Source: Smittia aterrima
Lineage: Eukaryota > Arthropoda > Insecta > Diptera > Chironomidae
Reading direction: 5' to 3'
DNA: 64,000 bases
Assembly (NCBI GenBank): GCA_033063855.1
Contig: CP093829.1
Span: 14,601,537 to 14,665,536, forward strand
Shown here: positions 33,194 through 45,071 of the stretch, piece by piece
Position numbering within the stretch: the stretch's first letter is position 1
How the letters are laid out: every line of letters begins with the position of its first letter
Made by a program: the position numbers and the translations under genes
The notes under the pieces: generated by a model
What the model was told of the DNA's origin: nothing
Seen by the model: only the letters and a program-made list of their open reading frames with translations
Databases searched by the model: none

Positions 33194-34217
33194 AATATTA
33201 CCTCGTTACAGTTAAGCTGTTGCTGTAAACATTATTATAATAAACTCATTTGCATTTGTGCAATGTGTATAACGAATCAAATGATCTTGAGATTTGCTTG
33301 AACTCGTTTTTCCAATAAAAATTTAACGGTCGCCGCCGATTTTAAATATTCTCTGAATGTGAAAAACGAGCCGAGATCGTAAAACTGTCGAATTAAAGCG
33401 AACTAAAGCGTGTAACAAGTGCGAGAAAACGTCTTAAAGCAAGATACCACTTCACTTCATTGCCTTACAGTGAATTCAGGGAGGATTAAGTAACGTAAGT
33501 TTGTATTTGTTTATTAAAAAGTATCTCCGGCTCACGCAAGAAAAAAATTGATGAATTGAGACTGAGTTTCACTTAATGAGCTCGTCATATTGACGAAAAT
33601 TACTGTGAACAACAAGAGATTCGTTCTTCCAATTCTTCTTATTTATTTCTTTTGAGTCTCGCAAAAATATTTGCATAAAAATCTCGTTTTGAATTTATAA
33701 AAAAACTCATGAGTATTCATTCAAAACAACTCGAATGACAGCTCGCAGAGAGCTAAATGGCGACCAATGCTGTTGGCGCGTTGAGAAACTAGAAAATCCC
33801 CTTTTCCGTTCAGAGAACGGAGCTAAGTACATTTAAGGCAAAAAAAATCGAAACGAGTTTCATGACGTCACATTAATTTGTTTTCATCTCAATCTGGCTC
33901 CTGCTGATTCGCGAACACTATTGATCGCTTGTTGCTATTGATCTTCAACAAGCGAGAAGACTTTTGCTTTGAATGTGACCTGAAAATAAATAAACTGATC
34001 ACGTGAGACACTCGGGGATGAAGAATCGCTTTTGAAAGCACTCGCATTCTTAAGAAATCTCATTTACATTCGGTTGTCGTTCCCTATCGCGTTTTAAAAA
34101 TTAAATGTTAATAAGGTTTTAGTTGATGGAGTCTCGGCATTCACTGGATAGCGAGAAGGTACTGTGACATTTCAAAATTTGTTTTCAACCAATCTTTTGT
34201 TTTTCTTTCTCTTCAGA
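33194..34217. other. Adat3: mdlc 3' UTR and Adat3 upstream DNA
   Basis: No supported ORF. An Adat3 5' UTR intron is likely: a donor GTACTG follows GAGAAG near 34157 and an acceptor CTCTTCAG lies directly before AATGG. The fourth dispersed motif is at 33975. Confidence 0.5.
33975..33991 (+). repeat. Dispersed motif GTGACCTGAAAATAAAT, copy 4
   Basis: GTGACCTGAAAATAAAT, about 240 bp before the Adat3 start and before the likely 5' UTR donor. Confidence 0.5.
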
Positions 34218-35213
34218 ATGGAAAGTCCGAAACGTTTGAAGCTCAGCGATCAAATGGTAGTCAAGTCGATCTTGGCCGATGAGCTTATGAAGCTGCCAAC
34301 AAGTCGAAATTATTATGTTGGAAAGATCAATGACCGCAAAGATACAAGCAAAGTCATGTCAGAGTTGAATCAGAAGCTAATGATTGATTGTATTAACTAC
34401 GTGAAAAGAATCAGCAAGGATAACGAAGTGTTGATTGGACCTGTTGATCAACTAGGAAAAACAGCTAATGACCCTGAGACTTTGAAGGCTGCTTTGGTTC
34501 TAAAAGACATTCCCGAAAATGTCGTGGAACTCGTGACTCGCAACGTCAGAATCGTTGAGATACCGGATTGTCCGCCGCTTCTTCGTTGGCAATTCGACGC
34601 TATCATTAACAAGTGGCCGTGCAAGTTTCACGAGAAAAAATATCTGGAAAGTTTGTGGAGTAACTCGATGTTCAACGAAGAAGAAACTCAAAAGCATCAA
34701 AAATTTATTGAGATTTGCAAGTTTCTCTCATCAGAACTGGGCGCGGTCAATGTAGCAGTCGCTGTGAATCCCTACAATAATAGAATCGTCGCGTTTGGCT
34801 ATGATAAGACTCATCACAATCCGGTTCAACATTGCTGTATGGATCTAATCGATCAAGTGGCCATCACGCAGAACGGAGGGGCTTGGTCAACAGACCATGA
34901 TAACGAATATCACAGTCTGACGCAAAAAGTGTCCTCGAACTTCGTCGTTGAGTTTGGCGAAGCTCCGTTTGATAACAAATTATCAAATGATGATAATTTG
35001 AGCAAGTTTGGTCCCTACTTATGCACAGGCTACGCAATTTACTTACTACGCGAACCATGTCTAATGTGTTCTATGGCTCTTATCCATTCACGCGCAAAAC
35101 GTGTTTTTTATCATCGGCAACAAAGTCATGGAGCGCTAGGCTCAATGACAAAGTTGCACACCAATAGATCTTTGAACCATCGATATGAAGCGTTCCATGT
35201 TGTTCTATCATGA
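34218..35213 (+). CDS. Adat3: ADAT3, accessory subunit of tRNA wobble adenosine deaminase
   Basis: One coding exon, 331 aa. ADAT3 pairs with ADAT2 to convert A34 to inosine in tRNA anticodons; it binds tRNA but is catalytically dead. The deaminase zinc site is visible as HCCMDLID (the His ligand present, but the catalytic Glu of HAE absent, as expected in ADAT3) and as REPCLMCSMALIHSR. The FLCTGYD-like segment reads YLCTGYAIYLLREPC. An insertion of about 60 residues rich in polar residues lies between the two zinc motifs. The start MESPKRLKLS directly follows an acceptor; the in-frame ATG at 34164 would be intronic. AATAAATAAA at 35291 is the poly(A) signal. Confidence 0.92.
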   Translation: MESPKRLKLSDQMVVKSILADELMKLPTSRNYYVGKINDRKDTSKVMSELNQKLMIDCINYVKRISKDNEVLIGPVDQLGKTANDPETLKAALVLKDIPENVVELVTRNVRIVEIPDCPPLLRWQFDAIINKWPCKFHEKKYLESLWSNSMFNEEETQKHQKFIEICKFLSSELGAVNVAVAVNPYNNRIVAFGYDKTHHNPVQHCCMDLIDQVAITQNGGAWSTDHDNEYHSLTQKVSSNFVVEFGEAPFDNKLSNDDNLSKFGPYLCTGYAIYLLREPCLMCSMALIHSRAKRVFYHRQQSHGALGSMTKLHTNRSLNHRYEAFHVVLS

Positions 35214-37378
35214 TAAGAATGTCGTCTATGTTGTATGTGACTGTTGACCGGTCTACTGATAACACAGTTGACCTCGCAACAGTGCACACCAATAAATAAA
35301 GAAAGTTGGATTTTTGTGATAAGAAAATTTTGATGTTTATAAATCTTGATGGGAATGGTCGCCGATCATTCATTTTGGCTGTGGAGGATTATATTATGTT
35401 TGATTTAGGGTCGAAAAGCCTTGATTGAAAGATTAGCTCAGTCGTCTCTCTTTCCTCCTACTTCAGAATCGCGTTAATCAAAGCCAATTGAACGAAAATA
35501 AAATCGTCTTGTTTGTCGCAAGTTCCACTTGAGCTTGCCTCGTCTTATCGTTGCTCATTTGATTTAGCGGAAAAAGAGTAAAAGAGGCTCTCGATATCAA
35601 ATATAAAGAGACAAAGAAGGCGAGTGATTTTAATTAATTCGTCTTGCGGTCCGATCTCAATTAAATTTAATGGCCGCGTTCGCACATAAATTTTAATCAA
35701 ACTCATATCAGGAGCAAAACTTTTTTGTTTGTGCAAAAAAAATGCTTCAAATTGGTTTTGCAATTTTTTTGTCCGTGGGCTTAGACTTGGACATTGACCG
35801 CTTGAAACTCTCGACATGGTAGTTTCTGTGAGAGCGATTGATCGGCCGTGATCATTAAACGATAAATGAAAATTCCGCAACGCAGCTCCATCGATACTCC
35901 GCAAAAGTTTTCGTTTGTTGTCTCTCGCCATGTCAACTCAAATTGCCCTTTTCAATTAAAGTCAATTAAGAAGTATTGAATTTTATATGAGATTCTTCTA
36001 AAGCTGCGATGGTGATCGTAGATAAAAATGCCGATAATGATCGATTACACGCGGAAATGGTGTAAATTTCCACTGCAAACAAACAAACGTGATGGGCAAT
36101 TAGAAGTGTGGATGAAGCGTGCGGCAAAACAAAATGGATCGTCGCCAGATATTGCTAAGATTTCTCAAAAGTCTTATTCTCTCTTCTTTATCTCTTTCCA
36201 GTTTCGTCATTGCTGAGTCGAAGACAACGATGTTGTAGCTGAATTGCCTCAGTCAAATGACCATAGTTTATTAAAAATTGTTCAACACACGAAGAGAAGC
36301 GGAGCCATCAATTAAGAATATTTTCTCTCTCTCTATCTCTCTGGGAGCGCTACATACTTGTCAGCAAAGCTTGTTCGAACGACTCACAACAGAATAAGCT
36401 CTCGATCAATTCACTTCATATATTCATCGTGTCCGTGAAACATTTAAAAAAAATTTGATAAGAAGAAGATTAACGTGGATGAAAATACTTCATCACAGTG
36501 AAACATGAAATTTACTCGTCGATTATTATTGAAGCTACACTTATTTATTATTTGACATGGAAGCTATTGAAAAGTTTAGCATTAGACCATAAGTTGGTCA
36601 AAAGACTGTTTTAATTCGCCACCATTAGAGAAGCGAATCACAAGAAAGAAAAATCAACTGACTCGAAGGTCGGCGCGTTGTGAGTGAAGATAAAAAAATA
36701 AAAATAAAAATTGCAAGTGAAACGTTATCGTAGTTTAGAAAATAAATTTATTAAACAACAAATAAATTGATAAGACACTCAGTGAAGACAATTTTAGTGA
36801 AGAGATTCGCGCTGTTCATTGTGTAAAAGAATAAAAAGAAAAGTTATCAAAAGTGGCAACCGCTGATACGAGCTACGTTAATGGAATCGGTCGAGAAACC
36901 TAGCGAAATAATTATTTTTGCATTCAACAAGATGCTGTTGTCTATTGAAAACGCTCTTCTCTCATCACATCGGCAACGCGAAGAAGTTGGAATTAAAAAA
37001 CTATACAATTCGTTTTTCGTAATGTTCTAAGTGCTCCGAGTGCTCTATCGCCCACAATTTATCCTGTGAACTCGGAAACTCGCTTTTCTCAAGGAAAAAA
37101 AAACTGGAAAAAAACTACAAAATTTACGTGAAATCATATTTTATTACCAATATAAGGAAAAGGAGAAAAGAACAATAGTGATAGCTGAAAAAAAAATTAA
37201 GCGAAAATAAACTTCCAACCTCATAGAATTCTAGTGAAGATTTATTAGAGTAAGTCGATGTGATAAAGTGCAAAAGTGTCTTCCAACTTGCGACATTAAA
37301 GCAAGACAGATTTCTACATTTATTTCGACGCAAAAAGAAGAAGTCAAGGACTCTTGACAACGGAAGGAGCTTCAAGTT
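35214..37378. other. Adat3 3' end and upstream / 5' UTR region of gemini
   Basis: About 2.1 kb without a supported CDS. It includes a short CT-repeat near 36325 and must hold the long-isoform promoter and 5' UTR of gemini. The minus-strand frame 35931-35545 (128 codons) shows no family pattern. Confidence 0.45.
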
Positions 37379-40300
37379 ATGGCTCTTACTGTTCCACCGC
37401 CATCATCTTCCTTCAGTGAATTCGGGTGGATCTTTCATAACACACATCTCGATAGCTCCATCTACCAGGACGAAGATATCATGGATTTTAGCGATAATAG
37501 CGCTGACTACCAAACTCCACCCCACCAAACAACAACTGAGCCTCAGCTACAACAACAAGTGAGTAGTAAATCATCTGTATTTATTTGTCCCGGAACAGAA
37601 ATGAACTCATGTGATGTTTGTTCCATTTCTCTGTCTCAAATTCGAAACAACTTCTACTTGATTGATAAGAAACTACACAACGTTTCAATTAAATATCCTA
37701 CCAGTGGAAAGATATTCGCCGTTAGTAAAGCGTGTTTCCCCAAGAAAACAAGTCAAACAAGTCAAGGCTGAAGGGAAAGTTTGATTCGAAGAGACAAAGC
37801 CTTCAGAAATATTATTTTTCTTACAAATCAAATGACGCGTTGACGTCATGAACCGGAATAATTAAAATCGAGTTCTCTCCTCGGCCCCGTTATCATCGTC
37901 CAATGAAGATGAAGTATAAACGACTCTCTCATCTCAATTTAATTTTCCTAATGATGCGTTTCGAATTTTTGGACGTTCCCTTTTGTTCGATAGATCGCGT
38001 TTCATTATACTAGGAAATTAAAATATCGCAATCTCTAAACATAATCAACAAAAATTTTGATTCAATTCTCGTTTGATATTCACTTTCAGTCGCAAACGCG
38101 ATCATTCTACGTTGGCGACAATCAGAATTCGTTTAGCACTCAGAATAATACAAAGTTCACATTGGAGGAACTCGAGGAATCACCGTCGCAATCCAAGGAA
38201 GCGTGGGCTGTTGACTATGTCAAAAGTGAGTTGTACGAGTCTTTCAATTCAATGACAAATAGTTCAACCAACCTTTTATCGTCAGCCGTCTTGCTTGGAT
38301 CGACAGCTGCTAATGATCGCAAGCGTAAGAGCGATTGGATGCAGCAGCATGTTGACTTTGGAAATCATGCATCAGAAAATGGACCAAACGCAAAGGTTCC
38401 ATCAAAGGATCGACGTAAAAGCCAAGGTGAGTTTCATTCAGAAATAAAAACAAATCATCAACTTTCTACGACTAGAATCATTTAGCAAATGTGCAAATTG
38501 AGCGCGCTGTTGGTCGGTAATTAAAAAGCCATTCAAACAATTCGTTGACGACCAGAGTTGATGCAATTTAGATTTATTCGTGACGTCAACTGTTGTTCCC
38601 ATCAAGCTCTATCGCTGGGCAATTTCCATTCAATTAATTTATGCTTAAGTCGGAATGGAAAACATTTCGACGATAGTCGAAGCAGGACCGGAATAACTTG
38701 TTCCGACTGCAAGTCAGTCCCGGAAAAGAAACGGAGGAATTATGTTGTAACGATCACTTGGAATTTTGTGATTTCCCCTTGAAATTTTCCATTGAGACTT
38801 CATAGCAAATAAAAGCTTTTTTGAGACAACTCATCAACTAAATTTTCGCTGCCCCAACTGTTTTTCACGCTTCGACATTGTGTCGCCAACCGAATAAATG
38901 AGTAATCAACAGAACTTCTCGTTTCTTATCTTACACTGAGCAGTAAATGTTTCTCTAAGAAATCAAAGATCGACACGTTTCGATAGTGTCAAAGAGCAAA
39001 AAGAGTTGCTTATTGAGTCTGGCCCGCGAAATCAATCAATGAATCTGCTTGACTGTCATTGAGAGGAGATGTTTCTCAGTTGTCTGCTATCTCTGTCCAT
39101 TGACATGATAAGGGGATGTGGATCAGAAACGCACACAGTGACAACGATGATGCAAATCGACTCAATGTTTGTCGTAATTATTAGGTTCGCCTTGATAATC
39201 GGAAAAGCAAAATTTTATTCGCCATAATTATTACGTTATATATGCGCTGAGCTTTTAATCGTGTTGGAGAATCTGGCAACCCTGATACTTTGCAAGTTTG
39301 TGTATGAGTTTGTTGGTGAGATTTTTTACTCTTATCAACTCCAAAACGATGAAGGTTTTTTTCAGTTCTGATATTCTCAATTTTTGTTCCGTTTATATTT
39401 CTCTGCTCCCATCTTCAGTTGTCGTCTAGTCGAGCGAAATAAAGCAATCGAATTTCACATAGTCACACGATTTTCCATCTTACAGTTAAAATTTTACCGC
39501 GACGAAAGCATATTTCAATTGATATCTCCACCAATGAAACTTGATGCGCATGGCAAAGAATAAAATGAAGTTTTCTTTTTAAAACTTAAAACTGTGACGT
39601 CAGCATCGATCAGGTGCATTGGACTTCATAAAAAGAAGAAGAAGAAATATTGACACGAGGAGCGTGTGCTTTGAAAAGGAGAAAATAGTTTTCGCGGAAA
39701 ATTACTGAGATTTCTATTGGAATGTATCAACTAGATAGACCGGTTTTGTGCATCGCAATAAACAATATTTGTTGTAACACGACACGCGTCTCTCGATCTC
39801 TGTGGCGAGTACTTATGGATGATAATATTTTTGGGCTTAGTAATTTGCTCTAACTGTTTTGACGATCGAATAAACTGTCGAATGGTCAAAGGTGACATCA
39901 TAAATCGTTATCAGCGCACAGTTTTTCTCTCCCGCTCGCACGCTAAGCGGTTTGCGAGTAACTCAGGAGTTCCTTTGTTCATTCGCCAGCTTCCGTTCAG
40001 CTGAAAATGGACAAGGACACTTCACGCAAACGTTATCAACAGCACAACAATGTTTTCAACTTTAATATGGGTAAGATTCAATCAGAATATGCGACGACAT
40101 TGACACTTCCTAATCAAAAAAATCTCGCGTGCAACTAATCATCTACGATGCCTCTATATCGTCGAAAGCGGCTTCATTACCGATTCAATAATTAATTGCA
40201 TTTGCACTCGTTTGTGTTTGAAACAATGTATCACAATGTTGCTACCGTGGCATCTCTAGTGCGGAACAGAAAAAGTTGTGATAACTAAATAATTATATTG

Positions 40301-42825
40301 ATTGTTGACTAACGACGAAACTGAACTCGTCGAGATGATCTTGCGACCCTCTTGCACCTAATGCGCGAGGCTGTACTGTTGGGAATTATTTTTTTTTTGA
40401 AACGATTTTCTCTGCGCAACATTTAGCGTTTAGTCACGTTTGAATATCTCGAGTTGTATTACGGAATTTATTTTCTAGGACGCATCCAGTGGCCAGAAGA
40501 ACTCGATTTGGATTTAACAGCTGAGCTAATGAACACCAATCAATATAGCAAGTGAGTAGAGTTTGCTGTTGTCATTAAATAACCATCACGTACAAATTAT
40601 TTGCCCGCAAAATTCACAACATAACTCTAAGTGGCGACTTCAAAGCGATTTAATTGGCGTTTATAATTTTTGGGTGACGAACAGACGAAAATGAATTCAA
40701 TTAAAATTTTACCAAAATTCTTATTTTAAAAGAAGAATATATCTTGATGAATTGCGCAACGATGAATTTTAACAACTTTTGGGTTCTCTGATTTATTTTA
40801 GCGACTCTCTGCTGAACTTCGCAAATTTACCGGTTTTCAAGCAAGAAGTTCCGTCGCCAACTAATCAAGCCACTGAGAAGTCATCGCGCAGCCCACATTT
40901 CAGTGCTGATCGGCGTAATGTTTCGCCAACGAATTGTGTTCGTACTCAGCAAATGGGAGCAAATGGAATGATCAATGGAAGTGCTACAGGCAATAGCTTA
41001 CAGAATAATGAACCACAAGGGACTTCGGCTGGAAGTTCTTCTAGCAGCAATGGACTTGCGAACTTCCTCGATCAGTTCAGCGGAGGAAATCAGGGAAATG
41101 AAAATAATGAGTCTAACAGTGGACAGAGTCAACGTCCTGGAGTTTCGCCAAACGACGAATATCGATTCCAATATGTTTTGGCTGCGGCAACATCAATCGC
41201 AACAAAAAGCAATGAAGAAACACTGACCTATCTCAACCAGGGTCAAAGCTATGAAATCAAATTGAAAAAACTTGGCGATTTGTCGACCTGTCGTGGTAAG
41301 ATAATGAAAAGTGTCGTAAAGATTTGTTTCCACGAGCGGCGCTTGCAGTACATGGAACGCGAGCAAATGAATATCTGGCAGTCGAGTAGACCAGGCGAAC
41401 GAATTATGGACATCGATATTCCGTTGTCATATGGATTGATTCATGTTAATCAAACTGCGTTGCTCAACACAGCAGAAATTTTATGGGATCCAATGAAGGA
41501 GGTTGGCGTTTATATCAAAGTCAATTGCATCTCCACTGAATTCACTCCAAAGAAGCATGGCGGCGAGAAAGGCGTTCCATTCCGGATTCAAATCGAAACC
41601 TACTTTGAGAACTCCAGTGAAGTTCCTGCTAAAGCTGTCCACGCTGGCGCATGTCAAATCAAAGTGAGTTGAATGGAATGTCGTTTTTTTTTCATCTTCA
41701 CATCGGTTCTTTCTTTCTCAAGGTCTTCAAGTTGAAGGGCGCTGACCGGAAGCATAAGCAAGACAGAGAAAGAATTCAAAAGCGACCAAGCACCGAGCAA
41801 GATAAATATCAACGCAGTTACGACTGCACCATCTTGAATGACATTGCTAGCGACAGTCTCGTTTCATCGTCCATTGGATGTTACAGCCCTGAACAGTAAG
41901 AATCTTTTTTTTTTATTTTAAATATTCTGTTTTAAATTCTGAATTTAGATTCGGTCCACTTTTTAGTATCAAGCGAAACATTTCGCCTGTTTTACCATCA
42001 TCTCCTGTTCACGTTCCTGCATCGAACATCAATGCAGTTATGCCCTTTGTTGCAACGCCTATCACCATTGGCAACGTCTCATCAACGAATGGAGCTTGTA
42101 AAGTTGAATTGCAAAGCGTTGTATCGACTCAAAATTATGAAATGGAGGATCAAACAACGATTTTCATCACGAAGGAGTCAACTCCACATCATTTAGCGCA
42201 GTGGCTGAACGTTCATCGTTTGAATGCCTACACAGCAACCTTCTCGCACTTCTCTGGCTGCGATTTACTGAGGTAACATTGAAAATTATAGGATACGATT
42301 GACATAATTATCGTTCTTCTCTCTCTTCTCAGAATGTCTAAAGAAGATTTGATTCAAATTTGTGGACTTGCCGACGGCATTCGCATGTTCAACATTTTGC
42401 ATGTCAAGTAAGTAGCAACAACACGCAAGCGCTGAGAGGAAGAATTAATTTCAGCAAATTATTATTTCAGAGCCATCACGCCCCGTCTGACGCTCTACGT
42501 TAGCGTCGAAGTCAACACTTATCATGCGGTCTACTTGCATTCGGCGACCACAAAAGAATTGATTCAGAAGCTATACAAGATCCCCGGATTAATTTCCAGC
42601 GGCTGGAAATTCACTGCATCGCCAAGCCAAATGAACGGCAGCAATTCAAATCTGAACGACGAATCGAATTTCAAGATTTATGTTTATGGGCCCAACAATG
42701 TTCTCGTGTTGGTGACCGACGAAGTGCTCACGAACTTTAAAGATGAAAGCCTTTTCGCTTTAGAGGTTAATTCAAGTGGCAATGTTTTGATGAAGTCTGT
42801 TGTCAAGAAGAATGGCAGCGATTAA
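37379..42825 (+). CDS. gem: CP2/grainyhead-family transcription factor gemini (TFCP2/UBP1), long isoform
   Basis: Exons 37379-37558, 38090-38426, 40479-40551, 40802-41663, 41723-41895, 41949-42272, 42333-42407 and 42471-42825; 2379 nt, 792 aa. TFCP2/LSF proteins are sequence-specific DNA binders that act as tetramers. Visible parts: a Ser/Gln-rich N-terminus (isoform-specific), the conserved FKQEVPSP segment, and the CP2 DNA-binding domain beginning YRFQYVLAAATSIATKSNEETLTYLNQGQSYEIK and including DIDIPLSYGL, HGGEKGVPFRIQIETY and VFKLKGADRKHKQDRERIQKR. Then a SAM-like domain (HHLAQWLNVHRLNAYTATF.HFSGCDLLRMSKEDLIQICGLADGIRMFN) and the C-terminal tetramerisation part. Grainyhead itself lacks this SAM-like domain, which supports the gemini/TFCP2 branch. 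Confidence 0.93.
38427..40006 (+). other. Gemini intron with probable internal promoter
   Basis: Non-coding 1.6 kb between the long-isoform exon and the alternative first exon. No supported ORF or clear TATA. Confidence 0.45.
40007..40070 (+). CDS. gem: Alternative first coding exon of gemini (short isoform)
   Basis: ATG at 40007 opens 21 codons (MDKDTSRKRYQQHNNVFNFNM plus one base) ending at a good donor GG/GTAAGA. Its phase (1) is the same as that of the long-isoform exon ending at 38426, so both can join the 40479 exon and read GRIQWPEELDLDL. The resulting protein is 641 aa and lacks the 172-residue Ser/Gln-rich N-terminus. The location implies a second promoter in the 2-kb region before 40007. 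In the short form the mature N-terminal order resembles vertebrate TFCP2. Confidence 0.75.
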
Positions 42826-43722
42826 ATTTGTTTGTTTAAGATTTCTTCTTTTTGCTCTTCTAAGATTAAATGACTCGCGTGTGAGGGAAGGCCATAAATT
42901 ACGTCATGAATTTCTAAGTGTTAGTTCATTACCGAAATAGTGACGATCTTCATTTTGGCGCCCACACCGTTTGCGTATTTTTATCAAAACGAAAAAAAAT
43001 TTGTCCCATACAACGCGTACTTTTGCATGAATATTTTAAGATTTATTTCGTAGCGTTAAGGAATCGTAGAGAGATGAATGTTTAATGGCTGGAATAACGT
43101 GCCTTATAATTTTAAGCAAACAACATTAAACTAAGGTGCAGGAAAAAATATTCTTTCATTAAATTTAGAGTTTTGCAACTAAAGCTTTTTAACCAAGTTT
43201 AGAAGTACAAACACCTCAAGTGCAGAAAAGATTTTCGTTTGAAATTTGTTAGAAATATTTGGATTTTTATTTGCTTTGAAAGATTCTGTTTTGATATTAG
43301 TTGGCTTGAAAATTGATTTGCTTATGATTTTATCACTTTGTTATCTGTCTCACCTCAGAATAATTTATCTTATAGTTTCATCGATTCTTAAGTTACAAAT
43401 TTTGAATGTTTTTAATAAATAAAATTGTATTTTCTCCTTTTTTGAAAATTAAATAAAAATTTTAATTAAACATTATGGGAATGACTTTGAAATATGAGAC
43501 ATCTTCATGAAGTATTCATCCAATTAAACGATTTGTCCAATTAAGTGTCATTAACGATTAAAATTTCTAAGTTTTCCTTATTATCGTATAAATCAAATTA
43601 GAATGTTTCTTATAAAAGTTTACGAATACTAAACGACAATTAGACTTAGTTGAACTTTTGTGATGTCGACCTGGGAGCAAAAGTAAAGTGAAATAATTTT
43701 TAAGTTAACGAGCAGCGCGAAG
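42826..43722. other. Gemini 3' UTR and opsin upstream DNA
   Basis: AATAAA signals occur near 43416 and 43451. No ORF is supported; the opsin promoter should lie at the right end. Confidence 0.5.
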
Positions 43723-44887
43723 ATGTCGAACGAGTCCTTGTCGTATGCAATGGCTTTGGTGGCTGATCGTCCTAAACTTCTCGGTTGGAATCTGGAAAAT
43801 GAAGACTTGAGTCTCCTTCACCCTCACTGGCAAACGTTTGAAGCTCCTCCATTCTATCACCATCTCCTTCTTGCGATTATTTATTTCTTTTTGATGATCG
43901 CATCAACTTTGGGAAATGGAATTGTCGTCTGGATCTTCTCTACGTAAGTTTAAAAATATAAAGTGAAGAATTTCATGAATTTAATATAAAACTCTTAACA
44001 GAACAAAATCACTTCGTTCTCCATCAAATATGTTCATTGTAAATCTGGCAATCTTTGATTTTTGCATGATGCTGGAAATGCCAATGCTTCTCTACAACTC
44101 GTTTTATCAGCGAATCGTTGGTGGTGAGACTTCTTGTATACTCTATGCTGTGTTTGGAAGCTTTTCGGGCATTGGAGGTGCAGCTACTAACGCAGCAATA
44201 GCCTACGATCGCTTCAAGACAATCTCGAGTCCTCTTGATGGAAAACTCAACAAAGGTCAAGTCATTGCTTTAATTATTGCGACATGGGTATGGACAATGC
44301 CCTTCACGATTCTACCAGCTTTGAAAATATGGGGTCGCTATATTCCAGAAGGGTTTCTAACAACATGCTCTTTCGACTATTTAACTGATAATGATGACAC
44401 CCGAGTTTTCGTCGCATCGATTTTTGCTTGGGCTTATTGCCTTCCGATGTTGCTGATCACGATTTTTTACATGAAACTTTTTAAGCACGTGAAGGCTCAT
44501 GAGAAAATGCTTAAAGCTCAGGCAAAGCGAATGAACGTTCAATCACTTACCTCGAATAAAGATCAAGCTGCGCAATCGGTTGAGATACGAATTGCTAAAG
44601 CGTGTTTCACGATCTTTTTCCTGTTCGTAACTGCTTGGACTCCGTACGCTTGCGTTGCATTGATCGGGGCCTTCGGAAATAGAAAAATGTTGACACCACT
44701 TGCAACCATGATTCCAGCAGTTGCAGCAAAAATTGTTTCATGTCTGGATCCTTATGTGTACGCCATCTCACATCCCCGCTATCGTGCTGCTTTAGAAAAG
44801 CGAGTTCCATTTATGGGAATCAAAGAAAAACTGCACGAGGAAAATGACACCAAATCTGAAATGACAACTGCAACTACAGAAGCGTAA
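43723..44887 (+). CDS. Rh5: Short-wavelength (blue-type) rhabdomeric opsin
   Basis: Exons 43723-43943 and 44002-44887; 368 aa, seven membrane helices. It is a Gq-coupled visual pigment of the photoreceptor rhabdomere. Marks: GNGIVVWIFS in helix 1, SLRSPSNMFIVNLAIFDF, AYDRFKTIS (DRY region), GRYIPEGFLTTCSFDYLTD in the second outer loop, insect HEKMLKAQAKRMNV in the third inner loop, and retinal Lys317 in AAKIVSCLDPYVYAISHPRYR (NPxxY equivalent). At the spectral-tuning site in helix 2 the sequence is MMLEMPMLLYNSF with Glu99. Fly UV opsins have Lys here and Drosophila Rh5 has Asn, while blue opsins of bees and butterflies also read EMPML. I infer a blue rather than UV pigment. The first intron splits the codon of the first Thr in TTKSLRS. 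Confidence 0.9.
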
Positions 44888-45071
44888 ATGAATGAGATCA
44901 CTTGATAATGTTCAACGAAGACCGCGAATCTAACTGGCTTACACTGGACATAAAACTTTTCATGCGTTGCTAACTTGAAGGCGTTAAGCAACCGATGGAA
45001 ATGTTAATAAAATATAATTTTAATCAGCAGCAAAAGCAAAATTTATTCAATCGATTCAAAACGAGTTAATT

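Noticed and set aside
34164..34217. Hydrophobic N-terminal extension of Adat3 (from 34164)
   Set aside because: It is the polypyrimidine tract of a 5' UTR intron, with acceptor CTCTTCAG right before the true ATG.
35545..35931. Minus-strand frame of 128 codons
   Set aside because: No domain, no splice partners, low-complexity composition typical of chance ORFs in this AT-rich spacer.
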